Source: Boswellia sacra
Lineage: Eukaryota; Streptophyta; Magnoliopsida; Sapindales; Burseraceae
Assembly: GCA_013180625.2 (NCBI GenBank)
Contig: SNVD02014566.1
Span: 434,001-498,000, forward strand
Length of the DNA: 64,000 bases
Reading direction: 5' to 3'
Under the pieces are notes generated by a model. That model saw nothing but the letters and a program-made list of their open reading frames with translations. It ran no database searches and was not told where the DNA came from. How positions within the stretch are numbered: position 1 is the first letter of the stretch; every line of letters begins with the position of its first letter. The translations under genes were made by a program, and so were the position numbers. Positions 24,243 through 37,500 of this stretch are shown piece after piece.

Positions 24243-26114
24243 CTTATACTACCAACCAAACACAGACTTCAAAAAAATGAAAATTAAAAGGAAACTAAAA
24301 GATAAGTAACTTGGAGGTCATGAAGAGAGACACAAAAGCTAGGGTTTCGATGAATCGAGCAGAGAAAAATCTCAAGGCTAGGGTTTCGAGAATTTTGTGA
24401 TCGTTTCTTCGATGGCGTAAAAGTTTGTTTGCCTTGCCTTTTTCTGGTTTGCTCTCTTCTTGTAGAGAGAGGATTCACAGTGTAGCGAGCAAGCAAGCGA
24501 ATATGTTTTACCAAACTTTTGAAGCACTAGCCAGATAATAACGCTAGATGTCCGCCCGCCCCTTGGCGTATTTTTCGTGTCTCTCAAGTTTATACCGCTT
24601 GTTTTAATCGTTTTAAAATTATAATAACTGTTTACTATAAATCTATAATTTCATTATTTTTCAATTTATATGATATTATTTTTAAGAAAACAAATTAAGT
24701 ACAAAATATTCAAACTACAAATCTGTTTGACTTCGGTTTAAATCCTCGTTGTTTTTCTATTGTCTAATCTTCAGCTGTTAGCCTCTTTATCACCTGATCT
24801 AAATGTCAAAAACTAAAATTTAGAATGTGTTTTTTTATAAATCTAGTGTTTTTATTTTTAATTGAATTGAAAAAAATGTGGTTGATTTTGAATTATTTTA
24901 AATTATTTTAAATTTTGAAAATAATATGTGGGTGAGATTAAATGTAAATTATATTGGAAAATGTGCAGCACAGAAAACAGGATTTGGATTCATAAAAGAA
25001 CAGAGTCTTATGTTCATGTGCTAGGCATAAGACATGACTCGAGGTATTAATATATTATTCAATAATTATTTAATAAATAATAAATTATTTTAATTACATA
25101 AACCATATCCTCTCCTTTTATTATAACAAAATCAAATATCAAATGAATAATCCTGAATATAGACTAATCTATACAATCATTTTTATATAAGTTGATAAAT
25201 ATATGATGATTATTTTATTTATTATTTTTTAATTCGTTATTTTTTTTATCCATTCAATAATATTTTACAGATAAATTATTTGGACTACTTTTAAATTCTC
25301 AAATAGCGAGACATTATATAATAGTATAATAATCATGAATGGTACTAGATTTACAACATTGGTATTAATAAAACTTTATATGACAAAAATCATTGAAGAA
25401 AAAAATAAAAAAAATCAAAATTCTATCTCTAATAGAATTGTGTGATATAAACTATCACGTCATGTTATAAAATTCGATTCATATGAAAGTTCTAGCATTA
25501 CTGCTAAGTAAATATTTTGTAAGGTGTCTTAACTATTATATTAATTTTTTATTTTGTAAGGTGTCTTAACTATTATATTAATTTTTGCACAATTCGGACA
25601 TGTTATCAAAAAACTTGAAATATTGATAAGAAAATAAAAAAGATTTAAAAAAATTTAAAATCACTGTAATATTTGACTATCTTATAATTTTGTAATTAGA
25701 TTTATATGCAAACGCAATTTGTGTGCATTTAATATTTATATGTAATAATTATCTCAGTTAATTTATTTTCAGAATTCAGCCCCCTAATTTTTTCGGTCCA
25801 GTTTGGGTGAGGACAATCGAACAATCACATCATGGTACCGTGAAAATTGAAAACCAAGAATTAATTATGATGAAGCAAAAAATTATAGACCCAAAAAATA
25901 TTCTGATTAATTATTCTCTTCTATAGTGGTTAATAACTAATCAAATGCGTAATTTCAAATTTGGCGCCGCAGTGACGTGTAAAAACGAGTAATTTTTAAC
26001 TATAATCAAAGATATTATTTTTTCTTCTATCTTGTAGAAAACTGAAAGGAACCCTTGAAAAAGGTGAAAATAAAAAAACCTCGAGCTCGCTCTCTGACAA
26101 ATTTCAATTGGAAG
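24243..26114. other. Divergent promoter region of CSN7 and LCMT1 genes
   Basis: The left part (24243-24500) is the CSN7 leader/promoter. The middle is AT-rich with no gene and has a 37-bp tandem duplication at 25514-25587. The right end is the LCMT1 promoter and leader. The short open frames here (24284-24587 and 25941-26162, minus strand) have no family features. Confidence 0.5.
25514..25587. repeat. 37-bp tandem duplication
   Basis: A unit starting ATTTTGTAAGGTGTCTTAAC is repeated head-to-tail with a period of 37 bp (starts at 25514 and 25551) in non-coding AT-rich DNA. Confidence 0.8.
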
Positions 26115-29100
26115 ATGGCCAATACAGTTGCTGATGCGCAAAGCAACAGAGCAGCTGTTCAAGCCACGAACGATGACGCTTCCGCCAGTAAACTGTGTGT
26201 GCGCCTCTCCCTTTCTCTCTTTATTGATCGTGTATTCATCGTTTCTTTATTTCAAACCAGTCTCGTTTGCTCATTTTCTTTGTCGCCTGTTTGATATGTA
26301 TGTGAGCATGTTAGGTTGCTTGAAATTTAATGCTTATAATGAATCTTCAGTGGCTTCATTCAATCTCTTGTTGTGTGTAAGATAAGCATACAAGCGAAAG
26401 CGACGTAGTTTTGGTGTATAATAACTTCGATTAACCGAACGTTTTGAAGGTCCTGTGTGAAGAAGGGATACATGAGAGATGATTACGTCCATCTATTTGT
26501 AAGAAGACCTGTGAGGAGATCGCCAATTATAAACCGTGGTATAATTTAGTTAATAGCTAGAAGTACACAAGTTGATGATTTAGATTTATAATTATTTATT
26601 CTATTTTATTTTATTTTTTTTCTCTGGTTGCTTGTTCTGAGTGTTAAGGTTACTTTGCACGCTGGGCTGCTCTTAGAAAGCTTCTCTATCAGTTTCTTGA
26701 TTGTGAAAGAAATAGTGATGGAGAATATCGGACAAAGAAGCAGATTTTATCACTTGGAGCTGGCTTCGATACCATGTTTTTTCAATTACAGGTGACAATT
26801 TCTTTTTTTCTGATTTGTGATAAACATATTAAGTTTTGGATGTGAATACTTTCTCTTCCTTTCATAATGATACTTCTAATTACTGTTGTCTGGAATTCGG
26901 TTGGAAATTTTGCTTCAATGCATTTATAGTTACCCATTCCAATTCTAGATGTGCACTTTTCTTATGGTGGTGTTTATAAAAACTTAATTCGCTAAAGGTT
27001 TAATTGTAATAATTGCTTTTTCACATTTGACAGGACGAAGGAAAAGCGCCGTATTTATATGTTGAACTGGATTTCAAAGAGGTGCGTGTTTGAAATATTG
27101 AGTTGCTGTATTGCATGCCGGTTGGCAACTAACTAAGTTTTTTAGTTGCGGGTGTATTGCCGACTGGGTTCAGTTAATTATTTTAGTGTGTGACTGAAAC
27201 TTTTGTCAAACTCAAATATTGGACAAAGGTTGACTTTATGTGTCATCTTTGTCAGAGCAACAATTTCCAACTTTTTGTTGTGATTTATATAATCTGCAAT
27301 CAAATGAGTCTTACCTTTACAGCACACAAGAATTTAAAGTTTTGTGGTGTTTGTTTATTTTGTAACTAAGTGAGGAAAACAAAATATTAGGTCACTCGTA
27401 AAAAGGCAGCGCTTATTGAAACATGCAGTCAATTGAAGGACAAAGTTGGTATGGCAGCATCAATCTCACAAGGTAAGCACTGCTAAGATTGCTGATGCAT
27501 GTCAGAAGATACTCAAACATTTTGACTAGTCACAAATATATTTTTCGTATTTGCTTTGGTATGTCAAATAATAGTATGAAGGTGCAAGGCTGTTGTGATT
27601 GTCATTCACTGAAACTTTGTAGGGAAACTTCTCACCAGTGTTTGTTAACTCATTCAATTGAATAGTCAAAAATCCTCTGGTTACATTATTTATTGTCTGT
27701 GCCTTTGCAGAGAAAGGAGAAGTGCTTAGTGACCATTACAAGCTACTTCCTGTGGATTTGCGTGATTTAGAAAAATTGGATGATGTCATAACTTTGGCTA
27801 ATATGGATCCGAGGTAGATGAACTGAATTCATTATTTTTTGTGATTAAGTCAAATTTTCATTTTGATGTTTTATTTCTCACATTAGATTTTTTATTAATT
27901 GCTGTTTCAACTCGGTCGTAATTGGAAATTCTTTTTGGGGTGATAATTAGCATTGTTTCCAACCGTTTCCATTCTTTTCATGTGTCTCTACTTGCCAAGT
28001 TGATATCCATAGGGTTTCTCATTTTTTATTTAGGGTGAAAAGATGGTTCTCTGGGTTTTATCTCAATACCATTGCTTTCCCCCATTTTATAAGCAGAGAC
28101 TTGGGAGTTATACATTTATCAAAATATTCCTATGTTACTTTGCAATTTTTTTTCCTTGCATTTTATATATGAATCCAAATTATTTGCCTTCATCTTGAGG
28201 GAGTGATTAAGCTGCTTCATTCTGATGTTTTATCAGCTTGCCGACATTTATAATTGCAGAATGTGTTTTAATTTACTTGGATCCTGATTCAAGCCGTGCT
28301 ATAGTTGGTTGGGCTGCAAAAAAGTTTTCAACGGCAGTATTTTTCTTATATGAGCAGGTTCTGTGTCCTTCAAAACCTGAGATCTTTGTCTGTTAGTTGT
28401 AGCTTCTCCTCTGTTTTCCTCTTTTATTTTTGTTTGAAAGCAAAATTGTGATATTCATACATTTAAATGCTTGTTTCTAATAATCTAAAAGAAAATTATG
28501 GATGTTAAAATTTTCTTGTAATTCTTCAACAGATCCTTCCAGATGATGCTTTTGGACAGCAAATGATCAAGAATTTGGCGGTATGGTTTTCTTTTAATTG
28601 TTAAGTAGACAGTATTGCCTCAGTTGCTTGTTCCGTTGATTGGGTTTTCCTTTCCGCATATTGGGTTTGCTTAACGATCAATGTTGCGTGGACCTAGGAC
28701 CGTTTAATTGAGCATGAAGGCATACACTGTTGTGTTTTATGTCCTAACTTTTGGTTGAACCAAAGCTGTGAGTATTCATGTCATTAGAAGCATTTTATAT
28801 AGACCTTGGAGATTGGCTTCAAGTATAATTGTACTTGGTCCTCTTAAATAATGTTATGACTTAAAGTTTTATGAAGAATAATCTGATGCTATTGCTTTGG
28901 GCATGTGCTAAGTGCTTAAACATTCCTCTAGCCTCTAGGACATGCCCTGCAAAAGGTGGTTCCTATTGCTTTGGGCATTTTCTCATATTTTTGATTGAAT
29001 AGCTAGGAAGATAAATGGTGACTATTGTCATAGTTGTTGTCAATAGTATATTGCTATAAATGAAGTTGTATTGTTTCTCCAGAGTGTTACTCAATGACTT

Positions 29101-31546
29101 GCAGAAATATTTAATACACAGAATATGTCTTTTAAATCTTGTTTCAGAGTCGTGGTTGTGCACTTCTTGGTATCTATGCTACACCAACTTTACTTGCAAA
29201 GGAAAAACTATTTATCAACCAGGGATGGCAGGTATTTGTTATGGTAAATGTTATTTCTTAACAATAGCTATTCCTTTTTTTTATTTGAACCCCTTTAAAA
29301 GTAAAAAAGAATGCTTATGCTCCATTCATTTTAAGGGGGGAACAACCCTTATCAATGATAGGTGAGTCATCTAGGCTGAAGATATATGATATACTGCAGT
29401 AAGTGTTGTTGATGTAGCACACATCTAATGGCTGCCTTGAAAAATACTTTAGGACAAAAATTATATCAATGGGACCATCGTGAATGCTAAATAGGCAGTG
29501 CAAGTAGGCTGATATGATCTACTGGACTTATTTGTTTGTTGTTTTTACATGATTGTTTTCTAAGAACCCATGAACAGAAGGGTCTGTCATGATTTTCCTT
29601 CATTCCTTTTCCTGTTGCAGATTGACATTTTACTATTGTTGATTTTTAATGTCCCATGTTCATATGACCTAACAATTTTGTGATATTTACTATTTGAGAT
29701 AACAGAGGGCTGTTGCATGGGACATGCTCAAAATTTATAGCAATTTCATTGATGTTCAAGAAAGACGCAGGTATATACTCCACTTATCTTGAAACATGTT
29801 TGAATTAATATGGTACTAGCAGCTTGACATGTTTGGTGAGCATTAAGCAGTAATGGATTAGCAATTGATTTTTTTGCAGTATTAATTGGGGTCCTTTTTA
29901 TTCTTTTTATGCATAACTGTCATGAAAGTGGTATCTATTAAGTTCTTCTGAGCTTACAATGTGTATTTTCCTTTGTATAGACTCAATTTATATTCTTAGC
30001 ATGCTCATTAATTATGAATGTAATTTGCTTTTCGAGAAACCTATTTCCCGATAAGCTGTTTGCTTTATTTGTTTAATTAATTATTTATTTTTTGGCATGT
30101 GTGTGTTTGAGAGTTCTTATAACTTTACTAATTTCACAACTTTCTTGGACCATATGCCAGCAAATGTTATGATTTTTTGTTAAGAATCCAATTTAACAAT
30201 TTCTTAATTTTGTTTTGGGTCCTGATTCCAAGTTTCTTACTTATTTGACAGAACCCTTGGAAAATCAGGGGAAAAAAAAAGCTTATTTGATTTGCATTAT
30301 CTTGAATCTGCGATTGGTACTTAATCTAATCTCTGATTCTTGGCTATGCATATCTTCAAACTTGGGGGCTTTTCTCTTTTTGGGTTTGTGTGTATGTGTG
30401 TGTGCCACTGCTGCTTTTGCAAATGTTCCCTTTGCTGGAAAGGAGAATGCCTGGGTTGTGTATTTAGGAAGTCTTCCTTTTATGATTCTACAGAATTTTT
30501 TATAGGATAAGAAGGGAAGTACTTTCTTATTTTGTACATTTCCTTGCTCTTTTTCTGTATACTTTTTGTTGTGAAGCTTAGCTATTTTTCTCAAATATTC
30601 TTGGCAAGATTCTTATATGTGATTATTTGGTTGTTAGGATTGAGCGGCTCGAGTTGTTTGATGAATTTGAAGAGTGGCACATGATGCAGGTACGTAAAGC
30701 CCTTATTCCTGTTGTGAAAGCTGGAAAATATTGCTCTCAGTTATTAACATGACCTGGTTTATCATTTGTGGGCCTCCACCCAATAGACGTATGTAAAGGT
30801 CTTGTTGCTTGGTCTTGGTGGGTCAGCTCACTCCTCAAGTAGAGTAACGGTTGCATAACCATGCAGCTAGTGTTTCAAGTATTCAATTTATTGTCATTAT
30901 CCTTGTGATTACATAAAAGTTAATTTTGTTCCAAACTGCTGATTTCAGGAACACTATTGCGTTGCTTATGCAATCAATGATGCCATGGTATGTGCGTTTA
31001 TAAACCTAAACTTTCCCTGCCTAATCTTTTATCCCTGTATCCACTCTTAGTCTTCTTTCATATTTTGTAGTTCCTTTTTTTTTTAATTTTTAATTTTTTT
31101 CTAAAGTTTTTACCATGTTATAGATCTTATAGCTTGAAATTATTATTTGTCTTTTTATTTTTTTGAGTTAAAAACTTTTTGGTACCCCAAACGCTTTTCT
31201 GAACTCTGATTGGTTGATGACTCGAAACAATCATCCTATAGCATAGACCATGATTAGGGCATACCATTTCACTTGCTTGGCCTACTGATACAGAATTTTT
31301 AGCTTTGATTTTGTTCATTCTATCTTGCCATCTCTAAGTACCCCTGAAGATCAAATAACTGCATCTTTTGAAGCTTACTAATTAAGTTCACTCAATTTTC
31401 CTGTGGTCTACTTTGAAGATTACGCAGTGACATATATGTTTAAGTTTACTTAACACTCAAATTCTAGCTTTCTTTTCATGATTCAGGGGTTGTTCGAGGA
31501 TTTTGGCTTTCCCAGTGACCAAGAACATGTGCTCAACTCGCATTGA
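26115..31546 (+). CDS. LCMT1: Leucine carboxyl methyltransferase 1 (PP2A methyltransferase)
   Basis: Thirteen exons: 26115-26194, 26450-26538, 26649-26791, 27034-27081, 27391-27472, 27711-27813, 28237-28357, 28533-28580, 29148-29231, 29706-29770, 30638-30689, 30949-30987 and 31487-31546, giving 337 residues with all phases closing. It transfers methyl from S-adenosylmethionine to the C-terminal Leu of the PP2A catalytic subunit, affecting holoenzyme assembly. Visible features: VQATNDDASASKLSCVKKGY start region, PIINRGYFARWAALRKL, SAM-binding LSLGAGFDT at about 90-98, VELDFKEV, AECVLIYLDPD, and a C-terminal ...RIERLELFDEFEEWHMMQEHYCVAYA segment, all typical of the LCMT family. In Arabidopsis the homologue is SBI1, a brassinosteroid-signalling component. 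The first intron joins AAACT to GTCCTG to make Lys-Leu-Ser. The family match is strong; function in this plant is inferred. Confidence 0.95.
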
Positions 31547-34500
31547 GGTGCATCACCATGAAAGCCCGAGGCTACTCCACATCAGAAGCCTGTTGCTGAG
31601 TTTGGTTAAACAATTAATAGTAGAGAAGCTCGTGTGACTGACACACGTGCCAGTTACCAAGCAGGGCCTTGTCAGGTAAAAGGGTCTCCTCAACTAGTAG
31701 TTAGTCTTTAGCTGAAAGTCTCCCAACGGATTCATTACTTATGTGAATGCGGTCTCAGTCTATTGTTTGTTTGACTCCAGAAAACGAATCCTTTATTTTA
31801 TTTTTTTTCTGTTTTCCTAGCTGTTTGCCAAAGAAAACGTGGTGGGACCCCCGTAGCACTAAAAGGTGTCATCCCTTTGCTTTGTGGGGCCTTTGTCATG
31901 TGATAAAATATATATGCATGGTTGGTTACTTTTTATTGAATTCTCCGTAATTTCTCCGATCTTATCCCTCTGTTTTCCTGTGTTTCCTTTTTCTGGGAGA
32001 CCAAAATTTCACTATCGCTGGTAATGGTATATTGCAAAATCAGTAACCAATATTCTATCATCTAAGGAGAGAACACCATACTCTTTAGGTGGATTTGGCC
32101 AAAGTCACTAGCGACTGCTGTACGAGGAAAGAACATGGCTGCAAATGATACTGGAGTAGAATTGTATACTAGTAGTATCAGAATTAGAGGCTTTGAGGTG
32201 GCGCAGGAGCCATGGATAGTTGCAATGGTATTGATTAGGTTTCGGTTGTAAGTTTGACTTAGTGGTTGCCATTAGTTGCCAATTATAAAGATCCTTCAAA
32301 AGGCTTATTTTTATTTGTAGGATTGGAAAGAAAAGCTAGATGAGTCGAGATATATATACATAAAATAAATCGCCCATTATCCTTGATTTGATATCCTTCT
32401 AGTCCACTATCTAGAAAACGATGATAGAACAAATACTGGGATATTTGTGATGAACCCATCTAGAAAAATGTTGATGTACTTGCTGGGTTGGGCAAGGGAC
32501 TCAGTTCGCGGACCCACCATGTGGCTTTTTAGAAGAAAACAGTTCCATCATTTTCTATGGATTGCCGCTTCTATTTACTCCCTCTTTCTACTTTTTAAGC
32601 ACCTGCTTGGATGCTTATAACAAATCACCGTTAGGGAAAATAATTTATTGTTGCAGCTTTAGGCGATCCTCCTTTGTTTACAGTTGGGGCTCTGCTGCTT
32701 TAAACTGTTTTTAATATATATGACAAATCCTAGAAGGATTTTCGTATTTCGAGTTGGTTATATAACGCATCTTTGTCGCATTGTTCTTCTCTTCGTGGGT
32801 CAAACAGTACTAGTTGCCATTTTTTAGCTGTCGTGTTAGATTAAGCTGCAGCAAGCCTATGTAGTGAGTGTTGTAGCTAAAATTTCTAGTATCTTCGCCT
32901 CTGGAATGTGTGCACCACCTTTTCGTTGATATGTTTGTGAGATTTGTTGTTTTCTTGAATCACTAAAGCGCCAGTTGATTATTTAAACTATAATATCATA
33001 TTGTTATTGATTGTCATAAATTAAATATATGATCTGAACTATGGTTGGACACTGCAGATCTGGGTGTCTTAAACACTGTAGTCAACTAGATCATGGAGAT
33101 TTTCTTCTTAGAAAACTTAAATATATCTGAACAATTTGAATTTTTATCTATATTAGAACTTCTTTTTTCCTGAGAGAGGTTTAAAAAATCATTGAAGAGT
33201 AACTGCACTGAGGTTTAAGATCTAGTGCCTCTTCTTGTGGGCTATGTGGATTGTGGTAGTATTAATAATTACCCTTAATCCAAGTTCCCACCTGAAAAAA
33301 TTTGGAAAATAATGAAAAAGTTAGGTAAAGAATAAACTGATGGGAGCACATTTGAAACTCGTGGAGAATCAGATGCTAATAAATAGTCATAATTAGAAAA
33401 GCCATAAGCAAGAAAGGTTCCTTGACATCGTTAAGTTTTCTGTCGATTCTTAACGGAAAAGGGGAGCTAAAGCCTTTTTATTCTTTTATTTAAAACGGAA
33501 AAAAGAAAAACAGTAAATATGACAATAGCAAAAGAAGAGAAAAGAGATGTGTGCATGTGGATGTGGAATCGATGCTTGGGTAGTGGTTGGGTCCAGTGAG
33601 ACCGTAGAATAGAAAGTCAGGTAAAAGAAACACTTTCACCGTTCTCAATCTTTGCCTTTCAACCGCCCTATGCTTTTCTTGAAAAGTATCCACTTATTGT
33701 GGAATATCTATGCTACTCGACTCCAGCTTTCTATCCTTAAATTGCTTTGTGCATGTTGCGGCATAGTAATTGCTAAACCAATACAAGAAACCAATTCTAG
33801 CAAAAGAGAAGAAAAATAGATAATCATGCGGTTACGAGATAAATGAGTGTGTATATTTGGTATGCAAGACAACTCGTTGATCTTTGGTTCAGGGTTTCTA
33901 AAAATTTGAGATAAGTGTTTCGAATATTTTACTATTTAGCATCTATGACATGATGTGAATAGCCGTATAGGCCAATGCTGTAAACATGCTAAGGCGGTTG
34001 GTTAACGCTAGAAAATGGAGCAATAATTCTATACAAAGAAGAAAACAAAAAAGCCAACAGTGTCAGTGCGCTTGCTTTGCTTAGGGCCTTGTTCTTGGAC
34101 ATAATAATAATCAGAATTTGGGTCCACACAACGACAAATTTGTTGAAGATCCGTCCATGACAACACCTTCCATGGCCATGCCAGCAAAAGTCCAAAACGC
34201 AAGCTTCAGCTACAACATATCACATATGGTTATTTGAAAATTATTTAATCAGGTATTATCAAATAAATAAAAATAATATATTGGAGATGAGCAAGTGCAA
34301 GTGCCTATCCCAGACACACAGACCAGAGCTTTCCAACTAAACTAAAAACTAAAATTTAAAAATAAAGAAATAAATAAAATAAACATGTAATGTAGTGCAA
34401 TACAAAAAGTAGCGAGCGCAGAGAGGGTCCAAAAGCCATCCAACTATAACCCCAGTGTCCCTCACCTCACTCCCTCTCAAAAAAAAAAAAAAAAAACACC

Positions 34501-34556
34501 GCTCAAATCAAATCAGGCGCCACCGTCACCGCTGGCCCTCTCTCTACTTTTTTGAA
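31547..34556. other. Intergenic DNA between LCMT1 and the DUF632 gene
   Basis: About 3 kb. The left part is the probable LCMT1 3'UTR; the right part (from about 33.4 kb) should hold the DUF630/DUF632 promoter and leader, with a run of A just before the start. No other gene is supported; open frames at 32108-32299 and 33490-34195 look like noise. Confidence 0.5.
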
Positions 34557-37500
34557 ATGGGCTGCGCAGCATCCAAACTAGACAACGAGGATACTGTGAG
34601 GCGATGTAAAGAACGACGCCGTTTGATGAAGGAAGCCGTTTATGCTCGCCACCACTTAGCCGCCGCTCATGCCGATTACTGCCGATCCCTACGACTTACC
34701 GGTAAGGCTCTCTCTGACTTCGCTGCAGGCGAGCAACTATCCGTCTCCGACCAAACTCCAGCCGTTTTCATCCACCCACGAAACCCTTCACCGCCACCAA
34801 CCAATCACATACGTCCACGTGTGGTACCATCTCCTAGTCCCAGTCTCCACGCACCTCCACCAACTCGTCCATTCACTCCTTCTCCAGCTCCAGCTCCAGC
34901 TACTGCTGCTCCATTCGAAGCTTTAAAGCCCCCTAACGTTGTCACTACGAAACGACGTCGTAAACCACCACCGAAACTCCCTCACATCTTATCAGAGTCG
35001 AGCCTCTCTTCGACCCCTCGAAGCCAGATGTCGAACAATTTCTACCCAACAGCTTATCAAGCAAACTCCACCTACTCAAGCACGCCTTCACAAACTTCTT
35101 CGGTTTGGAATTGGGAAAATTTCTACCCTCCATCCCCTCCAGGCTCTGAATACTTCGAACGAAAAGCACAAGAAAAGCTTCGTGCCCAACAACAACAACA
35201 ACTACAAGAACAGCAGCATCATTTAGACACCGAGCGAGATTCCGAAACCGAGACCGAAACAGAAACAGAAAGATCGGAATACGACTTCTTCCAACCTCGT
35301 CCAAACAACCTTTACAATCAAAAGGAGAATCCATTTCACAACACTTATAACAGAACGGTTGACGAGGAAACGGAGCGAGAGGAAGTCCATTGCAGTGAGT
35401 GGGGAGATCATTACAGTACAACATCGTCGTCGGACGAAGAGGAGGAAGTGGATAAAGAATCGAGATCCGAAATGGGGACCCGGTCGACTTTCGGGACGTC
35501 GGTGAAGCACGAGCCGATTCATGCTGAAAAATCGGAGGACGCGTCGTCGTCTTCGGCGAGTTATCGGACCGGCGAGATCTCGGATATGAAGATGGTGGTT
35601 AGACACAAGGACTTAAAAGAGATTGTAGAAGCCCTTAAGGAGAATTTCGAGAGGGCGGCTGCCGCTGGAGACCAGCTCTCCGATATCTTGGAAATCGGAA
35701 GAGCTCAGCTTGATCGCAGTTTTAGACAGTTGAAGAGTACGGTTTTTTTTTTAATTTTTATTAGTTTTAATTTTATAATAATAATAATAATAATCATATC
35801 AATATCATTATTTGTTGCAGAGACTGTGTATCATTCGAGTAGTGTGTTTAGCAACCTGAGCTCGAGCTGGACTTCAAAACCGCCGTTGGCTGTTAAATAC
35901 CATCTCGACACCGGTTCGCTCAATGAACCCGGCGGTCCAAATGGCCTTTGCTCTACCTTGGACCGGCTTTACGCTTGGGAGAAGAAGCTGTACGAGGAAG
36001 TGAAGGTTCAATTTTCTTTCCTTCTTTCCTTCTATTTTTTCTGTATTTTCAAAGTTTTTTAATCTTTTCTTCATTTTCAAAGTTTATTTTAGTTTAGCTT
36101 TTTTGGCATTTCAAGTTTAAACCTTTTATGATTGAATTGGTTTTTGGTTAAATTTTTTAGACAAAAAGTAGAGAGAGAGAGAGAGAGAGATGACTGGTAG
36201 TAGCGTAAGTCCACCGCAGAATTTGACTGGTGACCGGTGAGGCTGATTAATAATTTACCCACCGTTCCAGCTGTCATTTTGACAAAAATGCCCCTGGAGG
36301 GCCTCAACACCTCCAACATAATCTCCTTTTTGCGGGGATAATATCAATCTCGGGGCATTGTCTTGATTTGGACGGTTGTCTGATAGCAATTTTTGGATGG
36401 AGTTATCTTTTATTAATAAATTGTATAAAGTTTTTTGTTTTTATTTCTTCTCCTTTCTAATTTGATTTAATTTGTCCAGAGTGCTAATGCAGGCGACAAA
36501 TTGTTTTTTTAATTTGAATTTTAGGCTAGAGAAGGTGTGAAGATTGAGCACGAAAAGAAGCTTTCATCTCTGCAGAGTCAAGAGTACAAGGGAGAGGATG
36601 AAACCAAGATAGACAAGACTAAGGCTTCTATACAGAAGCTGCAATCACTCATTGTTGTTACATCTCAAGCTGTCAATGCGACTTCATCTGCCATCATTGG
36701 TCTTAGAGACAGTGATCTCGTTCCACAGCTTGTTAATCTTTGTCATGGGTAACCCGCTTTTCTCTTCTTTGCCAATCCTTTAGTAATCACTCTATCAATC
36801 TCTCTAGTTGACATCAAGTTTGTTTTTTTTTTTTTCAAATTTTTCCCATTTTTTCTTTTGCTTAGAATCACAGCTTGATATGAAATTGGCCAGTATATCA
36901 CTTTTCAGAATCATTACTTGGGGAGAGGATAGCATCGTAGTGATTCTAGTGAATGGTGTAGTGTTGACATTTTGGGGTTTTGTGGAAGTATGATTGATAA
37001 GTTGGAGTCATGCTATAGTGCCGCAGCTGCATCAATGCAGCTAATTTCAAATGCGTATAAAAATTGTAAATAGTGTATAAAAGTCGTAATCGAATAAACA
37101 AAAGTTGAAAAGTCATAAATGAGAAAATTAAAATTATATAAAAGTTGTAATACAATTTTTATTTACTCGTTTACAGCTTTTATGTATTATTTATGATTTT
37201 TATATATACTTAAACATGGCTGCATCAGTGCAGCTGCAGCACTCTAGCTAAACCGGAAGTTCAAACACATAAGAGTGAACTCGGTTTATAGTGGGAAATC
37301 CAGTCTTGACTTTGACACACTTGATTTTCTCCAAGAAAAACATGACAGTTTGGACCTCTGGCACTGTGGCTCGGTAGGTGAATCATTATGGGACACTTGC
37401 TCTGCTATGACTTCTTTCTTCGTCCTCTCTCTCGGTAAGAAATTCTGTTGTCCTGGACTGTAGCAACCACTAGCTACCTTCGCATTTCAGACGATGGCCC

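Noticed and set aside
34455..34556. Upstream extension of the DUF632 reading frame
   Set aside because: It runs through a poly-lysine stretch encoded by an A-run and lacks conservation; the MGCAASK start is invariant in DUF630 proteins.
34945..35606. Minus-strand open frames of 159 and 127 codons
   Set aside because: Shadows of the first DUF632-gene exon, produced by its biased codon content.
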